From: an uncultured Gemmataceae bacterium | GTDB taxonomy: Bacteria; Planctomycetota; Planctomycetia; Gemmatales; Gemmataceae | Direction of reading: 5' to 3' | DNA: 11,439 nucleotides | NCBI GenBank assembly: GCA_937922175.1 | Contig: CAKZUU010000241.1 | Span: 1-11,439, forward strand | Part shown: positions 5,804-11,439 of the stretch, piece by piece | How positions within the stretch are numbered: the stretch's first letter is position 1 | How the letters are laid out: every line of letters begins with the position of its first letter | The notes under the pieces: model-generated | Database searches by the model: none | What the model saw: the letters and a program-made list of their open reading frames with translations, nothing else | Told to the model about the DNA's origin: nothing | Made by a program: the position numbers and the translations under genes

Positions 5804-8737
5804 GTGAGATGCATTCCCATGCTGGCGATTTTCTTGGCGGCCCATCTGGGGATCTCTGCCCCGGAAGTCGATTTGTTTACGGAAAAGGTGCGTCCCATCC
5901 TCGCGGCCCATTGTTTCAAGTGTCATGGGCCGGACGATCGGACGCGAAAGGCGAACCTGCGCTTGGATCGAAGAGACGAGGCGTTGCGCGTCTTGGGCCG
6001 GCCAGGCGATAGCGAGTTTCTTCGACGGATCGAGTCGAGCGATCCCGAAATGCAGATGCCGCCTCCGCAGGCCAAGGTTCCTTTAAGCGCGGAGCAGAAG
6101 GCGATTCTCAAACAATGGATTGAACAAGGGGCCACGTATCGAGAGCATTGGGCGTTGATCCCGCCGAAACGGCCGATGGTCCCCATCGTGAAGAACTCCA
6201 CCTGGGAGGTCCGCAATCCGATCGATGCCTTTATTCTCGCTCGCTTGGAAAAGGAGGGTTTGTCGCCGGCGCCTCCCGCCGATCGGGCAACACTGGTCCG
6301 GCGGGTATATTTGGATTTGATCGGGCTTCCTCCGACGCCGGAAGAGGCGGATGAATTCATCAACGATCCACGGCCGGATGCGTATGAGCGCCTGGTGGAT
6401 CGTTTATTGGCCAGCCCCCGGTATGGTGAGCGATGGGCGCGGAAATGGCTCGATTTGGCTCGATACGCGGACACCAACGGCTACGAGAAAGATCGGCCTC
6501 GATCCATCTGGCCCTACCGTGATTGGGTGATCCGGTCGTTGAATGCGGATATGCCGTTCGACCAATTCACGATTGAGCAAATCGCGGGCGATATGCTGCC
6601 CAACGCAACCGAAAGCCAACGTATCGCGACCGGCTTCCACCGCAACACCATGTTGAACGAGGAAGGCGGGATTGATCCCTTGGAATTTCGCTTCTACGCG
6701 ATGGTGGACCGAGTCAACACGACGGGGACGGTCTGGCTCGGCTTGACGTTGGGGTGTGCCCAATGCCACACCCATAAGTTCGACCCGATTCCCATTCGGG
6801 ACTACTATCGCATGATGGCCCTGTTGAACAACGCCGACGAACCAACGATGGACGTCCACGTCCCGGAGGTGGAGCAGCAACGGCAGGCGATCCAGCGGCA
6901 AATCGACCAGGAGCTCGCCAAGTGGCCGAATCGTATTCCCCCAAAGGAGCTCGAAGCTCTCTTTACCCAATGGTTGCGAACGGAACGAGAGCGTACCGTG
7001 CCCTGGGTCATCCTTCGTCCCGCGGAGGTCGGTTCCAACTTGCCGCTCCTCGAAATCCAGCCGGACGATTCCGTCTTTGTCCTGGGCGATCAGAGCAAAA
7101 GTGACGAGTATCGGTTAAAGTTTCGGCACGCTCCGCGGGGGATCACGGCGATCCGACTCGAAGCACTGCCCGATGAGCGGTTGCCGGCTCATGGTCCGGG
7201 TCGAGTTTACTACGAGGGGGCACCGGGCGACTTTCAATTGAGCGAGTTCAAAGTCTGGATCGACGGTCAACCTCGACCGATCCGCAAGGCGACGGCGAGT
7301 TATCACAGCGGCCAAGGAACGATTGACCGGGCGATCGACGGAGATCAACAAACCGGCTGGTCGATCGCGGGCGGCCAGGGCCGACCGCATTATGCCGTCT
7401 TCGAGTTGGCCGAGCCGCTGCCGGCTGGAGAGTTTGAAATCACGATGCTTTTTGAGCGATACTTCGCCTCGGGGCTGGGTCGCTTTCGAGTGTCGGCAAC
7501 GACGGTTACCCCGCCGCCGCCGGCACGAGACGCATCGAACGAAATCGAGGCGTTGTTGCTACTGCCGGATGAGCAACTGAACACGGAACAGCGAGACAAA
7601 CTGCGTCGGCATTTTCTCCTCACCTCGCCGAAACTCAAACGTGAACGAGAACGAATCGACGCCTTGCGGAAGCGATTGCCCGCGTTCCCGACGACGTTGG
7701 TGATGCAAGAGCGTCCGCCGCAGGGTCCCAGGCCGACGTTTCTGCATCATCGGGGAGAGTTTCTGCAGCCGACCGAGCGTGTCGAGCCGGGCGTTTTATC
7801 GATCTTGCCATCGCTCCCGCCCGATCCGCCGGTCAACCGTCTCACGTTCGCACGGTGGTTGGTTTCTCCCGAGAATCCGTTGACCGCTCGGGTGACAGTG
7901 AATCGGCATTGGGCCGCCTACTTTGGCCAAGGGCTAGTCCGAACAGTTCAAGACTTCGGATACACCGGCGAAGCTCCGTCGCATCCGGAACTGCTCGATT
8001 GGTTGGCGTTGGAGTTGATCCGGGAGGGCTGGAGCATCAAACGACTGCATCGGCTGATCGTGTGCAGCGCGACCTATCGGGCGTCGAGCCAGGTGAGAAC
8101 TCAAAGCGACATTCGACTCCTGGCGCGGGCCCCGCGAATCCGTTTGGAGGCCGAGGTCATCCGCGATGCGATCCTGCGCTCGGCCGGGTTGCTGTCGTCG
8201 AAAATGTTTGGTCCCAGTGTCTTTCCGCCGCAACCTCCGACCGTGACCACGGAGGGGGCCTACGGGGCTTTGGCGTGGAAAGTCAGTGAGGGGGAAGATC
8301 GTTACCGCCGTGGGCTTTACACCTTCATGAAGCGGACGGCCCCGTTTGCCATGTCCGCAACGTTTGACGGCCCGAGCGGCGAGGTCTGCTTGGCCCGTCG
8401 CGAAGTGTCGAACACACCCTTGCAAGCGCTGACGCTGTTGAACGATGAGGTGGTCATCGAGGCATCCCGGGCCTTGGGGCGTCAAATGGCGAGCCGACCT
8501 GAAACACCGCACGAGCGCGTCGTGGAAATATTCCGACGTTGTTTGGTTCGTCGGCCGACAGAAGCGGAGTCCACGGCGATGCTCCGGTTCCTCGACCGTC
8601 AACGCCAGCATTTCTCCGGTTGTCCGGGCGAGGCAGAAAAATTCGCTGGTCCGGGCGAGTCCACCATCGAGCGGGCTGTATGGACGGCCCTGGCCCGGGC
8701 GCTCTTCAACCTCGACGAGATGATCGTCCGCGAGTAG
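5804..8737 (+). CDS. Planctomycete cytochrome-c / DUF1549 / DUF1553 secreted protein (PSD1 type)
   Basis: This gene encodes 977 residues from a GTG at 5804. An ATG at 5819 is an alternative that drops five residues, and neither has a good ribosome binding site. The GTG form keeps Arg2 ahead of the hydrophobic signal segment (6-19). Domains in order: planctomycete cytochrome C domain (about 22-115) with CFKCH (37-41) and the loop MQMPPP (83-88); DUF1549 (about 137-345) with RRVYLDLIGLPPTPEE (166-181), YGERWARKWLDLARYADTNG (207-226) and a second heme-type site CAQCH (318-322) followed by THKFDPI; a beta-rich, carbohydrate-binding-like middle (about 415-570); and DUF1553 (about 675-935) with NRLTFARWLVSPENPLTARV (678-697), NRHWAAYFGQGLV (700-712), HPELLDWLA (727-735) and SNTPLQALTLLND (869-881). 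The family is expanded in planctomycetes and its biochemical role is not established; polysaccharide use has been suggested. The usual DUF1501 partner does not follow; icd lies convergent 50 bp away. Confidence 0.95.
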   Translation: MRCIPMLAIFLAAHLGISAPEVDLFTEKVRPILAAHCFKCHGPDDRTRKANLRLDRRDEALRVLGRPGDSEFLRRIESSDPEMQMPPPQAKVPLSAEQKAILKQWIEQGATYREHWALIPPKRPMVPIVKNSTWEVRNPIDAFILARLEKEGLSPAPPADRATLVRRVYLDLIGLPPTPEEADEFINDPRPDAYERLVDRLLASPRYGERWARKWLDLARYADTNGYEKDRPRSIWPYRDWVIRSLNADMPFDQFTIEQIAGDMLPNATESQRIATGFHRNTMLNEEGGIDPLEFRFYAMVDRVNTTGTVWLGLTLGCAQCHTHKFDPIPIRDYYRMMALLNNADEPTMDVHVPEVEQQRQAIQRQIDQELAKWPNRIPPKELEALFTQWLRTERERTVPWVILRPAEVGSNLPLLEIQPDDSVFVLGDQSKSDEYRLKFRHAPRGITAIRLEALPDERLPAHGPGRVYYEGAPGDFQLSEFKVWIDGQPRPIRKATASYHSGQGTIDRAIDGDQQTGWSIAGGQGRPHYAVFELAEPLPAGEFEITMLFERYFASGLGRFRVSATTVTPPPPARDASNEIEALLLLPDEQLNTEQRDKLRRHFLLTSPKLKRERERIDALRKRLPAFPTTLVMQERPPQGPRPTFLHHRGEFLQPTERVEPGVLSILPSLPPDPPVNRLTFARWLVSPENPLTARVTVNRHWAAYFGQGLVRTVQDFGYTGEAPSHPELLDWLALELIREGWSIKRLHRLIVCSATYRASSQVRTQSDIRLLARAPRIRLEAEVIRDAILRSAGLLSSKMFGPSVFPPQPPTVTTEGAYGALAWKVSEGEDRYRRGLYTFMKRTAPFAMSATFDGPSGEVCLARREVSNTPLQALTLLNDEVVIEASRALGRQMASRPETPHERVVEIFRRCLVRRPTEAESTAMLRFLDRQRQHFSGCPGEAEKFAGPGESTIERAVWTALARALFNLDEMIVRE

Positions 8738-8787
8738 CCCGCAGATTCGACCGGCAACCCGACCGTCTCAGCGGTGGCAGCGGAACG

Positions 8788-10158
8788 TTACAGGTGATAG
8801 ATGATGCGGTTCGCAAATTCCATGCTGCTTACGCCGGCCTTTTCACCGTAGCCGGGGAACTGCCGGGCAATGTCATAAGTGACGTGGAGTTTACCGCCGG
8901 GACCTTTGCGAGCGATTTCATCGCTTTCGGCAAAGGTGGCCTCGACAGCCCGGTTGATGAGTCGGGCGGCTTCATCCCATCCCAAGTGCTCCAAGAGCAT
9001 CACGCCGCTCAGCAAAACAGCGCTGGGGTTGGCCATGTTTTTGCCGGTGTACTTCGGCGCGGTGCCGTGGGTCGCCTCGAACATCGCCGCCCGATCGCCG
9101 ATGTTCGCCCCCGCCGCCAGACCGATGCCGCCGGTCAATGCCGCTGCCGCATCCGAAATGTAGTCGCCATTCAGATTGGGCGTGGCGATGACGCTGTACT
9201 CGTCGGGCCGTAATTGAATCTGCTGAAACATGCTGTCGGCGATACGGTCTTTGATGATGACCTTGCCCTCGGGAGCTTTCCCACCGTACTTCGAGTAGAC
9301 CTCGTCTTCGGTCACCGTCTGCTGGGGGAATTCCTGCCGGGCCACTTCGTAGCCCCACTCCTTGAATGCCCCCTCGGTGAACTTCATGATGTTGCCTTTG
9401 TGCATCAGGGTCACGCTGGGGAGTTTCTTGTCGATGGCGTATTGAATGGCCATGCGGACCAAACGCTTCGAGCCTTCGGGACTGATCGGTTTGATTCCGA
9501 TGCCGGAACTCGGCAGGATCGAGTAGCCGAATTCGCGATTGAGGAAATCAATCAGCCGACGGGCTTTCTCCGAGTTGCTGGCGAACTCGATCCCGCAATA
9601 CACGTCTTCGGTGTTCTCACGGAAGATGACCATGTTGACGCGGTGAGCGTTCTTGTTTGGAGCATCGACGCCTTGGTAATACCGGACGGGTCGAACGCAG
9701 GCATAGAGGTCGAAACGAATGCGAAGGAAAACGTTGATGCTGCGGAAGCCTTTGCCGATGGGCGTCGTCAGCGGACCTTTCAAGCCGAGACTGTAATACT
9801 CAAAGGCTTTGAGGGTGTCGTCGGGAAGATACAGCTGCCGCTGCTGAGTTTCGTCCAGGGAATTGATTTGCTCGTCCGTGACCGAGGGGTTGTATTTTTG
9901 GCGTGCCGCATCGCCGGCATGCACATCGAACCAAACGATGCGGCGCTTCCCGCCGTACGCCTTTTTGACGGCGGCATCCAACACCTTGACCGCGCAGGTG
10001 GTGATCCCCGGCACCTCGCCCACGTCCATCCCGATGCCATCGCCTCGAAGCAGGCAGACAATGGGATCCTCCGGAATCCGCCATCGCCCCTGACCATCGA
10101 TGGTCACTCGGGTTCCTTCCGTCGGGGGGATCAATCGGTCAAACGTCGGCGCGGTCAT
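8788..10158 (-). CDS. icd: NADP-dependent isocitrate dehydrogenase
   Basis: This gene encodes 456 residues. It catalyses oxidative decarboxylation of isocitrate to 2-oxoglutarate with NADP+ in the cytosolic TCA cycle. Substrate-binding residues align with the E. coli enzyme: S140 and N142 in FRSINVFLR (E. coli S113, N115), R146, R156 in CVRPVRY, Y187 in ENTEDVYCGIEF and K254 in MHKGNIMKFTEG. Metal-binding D332 and D336 lie in NLNGDYISDA. NADP preference is supported by HGTAPKY (K369, Y370) and by Y428 and R432 in TYDIAR, the counterparts of K344, Y345, Y391 and R395. V351 is replaced by Ala376. The conserved S140 is the position phosphorylated by AceK in E. coli; no aceK is visible here. The protein is about 40 residues longer than the 416-residue E. 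coli enzyme, mostly at the N-terminus. The start has AGGAGG 7 bases before the ATG. It is divergent from the rhodanese gene. Confidence 0.97.
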   Translation of the reverse strand: MTAPTFDRLIPPTEGTRVTIDGQGRWRIPEDPIVCLLRGDGIGMDVGEVPGITTCAVKVLDAAVKKAYGGKRRIVWFDVHAGDAARQKYNPSVTDEQINSLDETQQRQLYLPDDTLKAFEYYSLGLKGPLTTPIGKGFRSINVFLRIRFDLYACVRPVRYYQGVDAPNKNAHRVNMVIFRENTEDVYCGIEFASNSEKARRLIDFLNREFGYSILPSSGIGIKPISPEGSKRLVRMAIQYAIDKKLPSVTLMHKGNIMKFTEGAFKEWGYEVARQEFPQQTVTEDEVYSKYGGKAPEGKVIIKDRIADSMFQQIQLRPDEYSVIATPNLNGDYISDAAAALTGGIGLAAGANIGDRAAMFEATHGTAPKYTGKNMANPSAVLLSGVMLLEHLGWDEAARLINRAVEATFAESDEIARKGPGGKLHVTYDIARQFPGYGEKAGVSSMEFANRIIYHL

Positions 10159-10298
10159 GTGATACCCTCCTACCCTTCACACCGTCGAACGCGATGTGTT
10201 TTTCATATGCCGCGCGGGGAGATCGTGGAAGGAGCAGAAATGCGGTGATCTGCCAACAGGTTGAAACCGTCGAATACTGGAAATCTCAAAAATTCGTA

Positions 10299-10326
10299 TT
10301 GACATATCGTGAGATTACGATATAAA
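10299..10326 (+). promoter_or_regulatory. Near-consensus sigma-70-type promoter of the rhodanese gene
   Basis: A perfect -35 box TTGACA (10299-10304) and a -10 box TATAAA (10321-10326, 5 of 6 matches) are separated by 16 bp. Transcription would begin near 10333 and leave an untranslated leader of about 100 bases. The region is locally AT-rich in a GC-rich window. It is by far the best promoter match in the window, which fits a gene held off by a repressor. Confidence 0.72.
10304..10323. promoter_or_regulatory. Perfect inverted repeat overlapping the promoter, likely repressor operator
   Basis: ATATCGT (10304-10310) and ACGATAT (10317-10323) are exact inverted complements around a 6-base spacer. 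The left arm starts on the last base of the -35 box and the right arm covers the first half of the -10 box, so a bound dimer would block RNA polymerase. Size and symmetry suit a winged-helix dimer. For YgaP-like rhodaneses the known repressors are ArsR-family proteins (YgaV in E. coli, BigR in other proteobacteria), so an ArsR-type operator is the leading inference. No such repressor gene is in the window. Confidence 0.68.
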
Positions 10327-10433
10327 TAGATAACGAAGAGTCATTCGGAAATGTGAACGCGCTCCAAGTCGTAGCGCCGTTGGGGCCGCGGGTGAGGGGC
10401 CCCGGCGAGTGAGAATACAACGGAGGGTCTGAC

Positions 10434-11006
10434 ATGAACGTCCGAACAATTTCCCCGCGGGACTTGGCCGCTTTGCAGGCCAGGGGTGAAGCGATTGACT
10501 TGATCGACGTGCGGACACCGATGGAATTTCAGGAAGTCCACGTCACCTTTGCTCGGAACCTGCCGCTCGATCAGCTTGATCCGGGGAAATTGATGGGCGA
10601 GCGGAACGGCAAGCCGCTCTACGTGATCTGCCGTACCGGCAATCGTGGTCAAAAAGCGTGCGAAAAAATCCAGGCTGCCGGTTACAGCAACGTCATCAAT
10701 GTTGAGGGTGGGACATTGGCCTGGGTCGATTGCCATTTGCCGGTGGTCCGCGGGAGGAAGGTGATCTCGCTCCAACGACAAGTGCAAATCACCGTCGGCA
10801 CACTGCTGCTGTTGGCGTCGGCCCTGACGTGGTTCGTGCATCTGGCCTTCGTGGCTTTGTGCGCCTTTTTCGGGGCAGGGCTGCTCTTCGCTGGATTGAC
10901 CGACAACTGCGCCTTGGCGATGCTGTTGGCACGAATGCCTTGGAATCAGGTGCGGACCGCGCCTGAGTGTTCAGGTACTCCGACTTCAGACAAAAAGGCT
11001 GCATAA
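10434..11006 (+). CDS. YgaP-like rhodanese with C-terminal membrane domain (DUF2892)
   Basis: This gene encodes 190 residues. Residues 1-105 are a single rhodanese domain: LIDVRTPMEF (23-32) is the CH2A-like motif and VICRTGNRG (64-72) is the active-site loop with catalytic C66. GYSNVINVEGGTLAW (83-97) is also typical of the family. Residues about 112-170 match the DUF2892 type: an amphipathic ISLQRQVQI start, two hydrophobic helices (about 119-136 and 138-155), then GAGLLFAGLTDNC and LLARMPWN. The domain order is that of E. coli YgaP, an inner-membrane sulfurtransferase. The cytoplasmic domain is expected to carry sulfane sulfur as a C66 persulfide, probably in sulfide or persulfide handling. 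GGAGG lies 7 bases before the ATG. The gene has its own strong promoter with an overlapping inverted repeat and appears monocistronic in this window. Confidence 0.93.
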   Translation: MNVRTISPRDLAALQARGEAIDLIDVRTPMEFQEVHVTFARNLPLDQLDPGKLMGERNGKPLYVICRTGNRGQKACEKIQAAGYSNVINVEGGTLAWVDCHLPVVRGRKVISLQRQVQITVGTLLLLASALTWFVHLAFVALCAFFGAGLLFAGLTDNCALAMLLARMPWNQVRTAPECSGTPTSDKKAA

Positions 11007-11048
11007 CCCCCACCAACACGACGAAACCTCTTCCGCGAGTTGCGCCGC

Positions 11049-11085
11049 GAGGCGCGGGCGGAGTTTGGACCTTAGCCCGCGCTTC
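11049..11085 (+). terminator. GC-rich hairpin, possible terminator of the rhodanese gene
   Basis: Bases 11049-11059 pair with 11075-11085 in an 11-bp stem (one G-T pair; the inner 8 bp, GCGCGGGC/GCCCGCGC, are perfect) around a 15-base loop. The stem starts 43 bases after the rhodanese stop. Only a weak T-rich tail (GTTCCTTG) follows, so a rho-dependent or processing role is as likely as intrinsic termination. A second small hairpin (11042-11055, GCGCC/GGCGC with a GCGA loop) shares bases with it and is mutually exclusive. Confidence 0.4.
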
Positions 11086-11121
11086 GTTCCTTGATGAGGA
11101 GGGTCACGCGAGGAGACGGCA

Positions 11122-11208
11122 ATGGTACCTTTCCGTGACGAGGTGATTCGTCGAAACGCCGAAGTGACCATCAAGGGCGTCGACCGATTCGCCACGTGTT
11201 GTCGTTGA
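11122..11208 (+). CDS. Candidate 28-residue small ORF, function unknown
   Basis: The ATG at 11122 is preceded by AGGAG 6 bases upstream and opens a 28-codon frame ending in TGA (11206-11208). The peptide is charged with two adjacent Cys near the end (TCCR). It is too short for the usual gene length limits, and I recognise no family. The good ribosome binding site is the only positive evidence. A chance match in purine-rich DNA or a decayed gene start are real alternatives. Confidence 0.25.
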   Translation: MVPFRDEVIRRNAEVTIKGVDRFATCCR

Positions 11209-11274
11209 TTGGCCGAGGGGGCACGAGAACCGACAGTGGAAAGAGAAATCAGCCGTGACGACGAGATGACCATT

Positions 11275-11293
11275 GGCTGAAAATCGGCTTTTT
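11275..11293 (+). terminator. Weak hairpin followed by five T's
   Basis: GGCTG (11275-11279) pairs with CGGCT (11285-11289), including two G-T pairs, around an AAAAT loop, and a run of T's reaches 11293. The shape is that of a small intrinsic terminator, but the stem is short. It would end transcripts from the rhodanese gene or the candidate small ORF. Confidence 0.3.
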
Positions 11294-11431
11294 ACCTTAC
11301 TCACTCCGGGTGATCCGCCTGGGGCCAACATCAGTTCTGCCGAAGAGCCTGAGAAAAAGAGGTGCGGGTTGGGCGTAATTCCATGGACTTCCGGATTGAC
11401 ACAATTGCAAGGAATCCGTATCCGGCTTGCT

Positions 11432-11439
11432 GGGAGGAA
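11432..11439 (+). promoter_or_regulatory. Ribosome binding site at the window edge
   Basis: GGGAGGAA ends the window and is a strong Shine-Dalgarno match, implying a plus-strand gene that starts within about 5-10 bases beyond the edge. A TTGACA (11396-11401) lies upstream, but the base run 17 bp after it (TATCCG, 11419-11424) is a poor -10 box and would leave almost no leader, so that promoter is doubtful. Confidence 0.5.

Larger units (their letters stand above)
10159..10433. other. Intergenic spacer between icd and the rhodanese gene
   Basis: This 275-bp region contains no gene. It holds the ribosome binding site of icd (minus strand, 10166-10171), the rhodanese promoter and operator-like repeat (10282-10326), and a leader of about 100 bases. 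That leader contains a GC hairpin (GGGGCC at 10382-10387 with GGCCCC at 10398-10403) and the GGAGG (10422-10426) of the rhodanese gene. I could not find a convincing promoter for icd. Confidence 0.6.
11007..11439. other. Right-hand intergenic tail
   Basis: No recognisable full gene lies in these 433 bases. They contain a GC-rich hairpin after the rhodanese gene, a 28-codon candidate small ORF, a weak terminator-like hairpin and, at the end, a ribosome binding site pointing to a gene beyond the window. Two minus-strand open frames here (ending 10986 and 11104) look like chance frames: no ribosome binding site and no recognisable family. Confidence 0.5.

Noticed and set aside
5708..5926. 73-residue upstream extension of the Tat-substrate gene
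   Set aside because: It would bury the twin-arginine signal inside the protein and overlap the start of the divergent gene; AGGAGG before 5707 fixes the start.
8738..8787. Terminator between the large cytochrome gene and icd
   Set aside because: Only a 4-bp inverted repeat (ACCG/CGGT, 8762-8775) with no T-run; not enough to call.
9214..10248. Plus-strand open frame of 344 codons over icd
   Set aside because: It lies antisense to an unmistakable isocitrate dehydrogenase; long antisense frames arise from GC-rich codon use. No family is recognisable.
10181..10274. Direct repeat ACCGTCGAA (10181-10189 and 10266-10274) in the icd-rhodanese spacer
   Set aside because: Nine bases in a 275-bp spacer is not unlikely enough by chance, and the copies are not placed symmetrically to any promoter element.
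11104..11331. Minus-strand open frames in the right tail
   Set aside because: No ribosome binding site, no recognisable composition or motif, and the two frames overlap each other; likely chance.

Overview
The window looks like chromosomal DNA of a planctomycete. The main reason is the 977-residue secreted protein at 5804-8737, which has the layout planctomycete cytochrome-c domain, DUF1549, carbohydrate-binding-like middle, DUF1553. That architecture is largely confined to Planctomycetota and close PVC relatives. The moderately high G+C content, the abundance of secreted c-type cytochromes and the single-gene, strand-switching layout fit. I cannot name the genus. I see no rRNA, tRNA, CRISPR array, insertion sequence or phage gene. 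Layout from left to right: (1) 150-650 (+), a membrane-anchored ComEA-like helix-hairpin-helix protein whose end overlaps by 22 bp the convergent SDR oxidoreductase gene (629-1522, -). (2) Divergent from the SDR gene, a secreted TIM-barrel glycoside-hydrolase-like protein (1646-2740, +), followed 92 bp later by a secreted di-heme cytochrome of the MauG/RoxA type (2833-4173, +). (3) Convergent with it, 19 bp apart, a Tat-exported, histidine-rich protein of unknown function (4193-5707, -). (4) Divergent from that, the large planctomycete cytochrome protein (5804-8737, +). (5) Convergent with that, NADP-type isocitrate dehydrogenase icd (8788-10158, -). (6) Divergent from icd across a 275-bp spacer, a YgaP-like rhodanese/DUF2892 membrane protein (10434-11006, +) with a near-consensus promoter. 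(7) A 433-bp right-hand tail with hairpins, one 28-codon candidate small ORF and, at the very edge, a strong ribosome binding site for a gene starting outside the window. How the genes work together: genes 2833-8737 form a block of three exported proteins (two heme-c proteins and one Tat substrate), and the GH-like protein upstream is also exported. A periplasmic or surface redox and polymer-degrading function is a reasonable inference but not shown by sequence alone. icd (TCA cycle) and the SDR gene are housekeeping or metabolic genes without an obvious link to that block. The rhodanese gene is a separate sulfur-handling unit. The most specific regulatory signal is a perfect 7-6-7 inverted repeat lying between and over the -35 and -10 boxes of the rhodanese gene. 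It looks like a repressor operator, and by analogy with ygaVP and BigR systems the repressor may be of the ArsR family. No repressor gene is present in the window. The least understood coding gene is the 504-residue Tat substrate.
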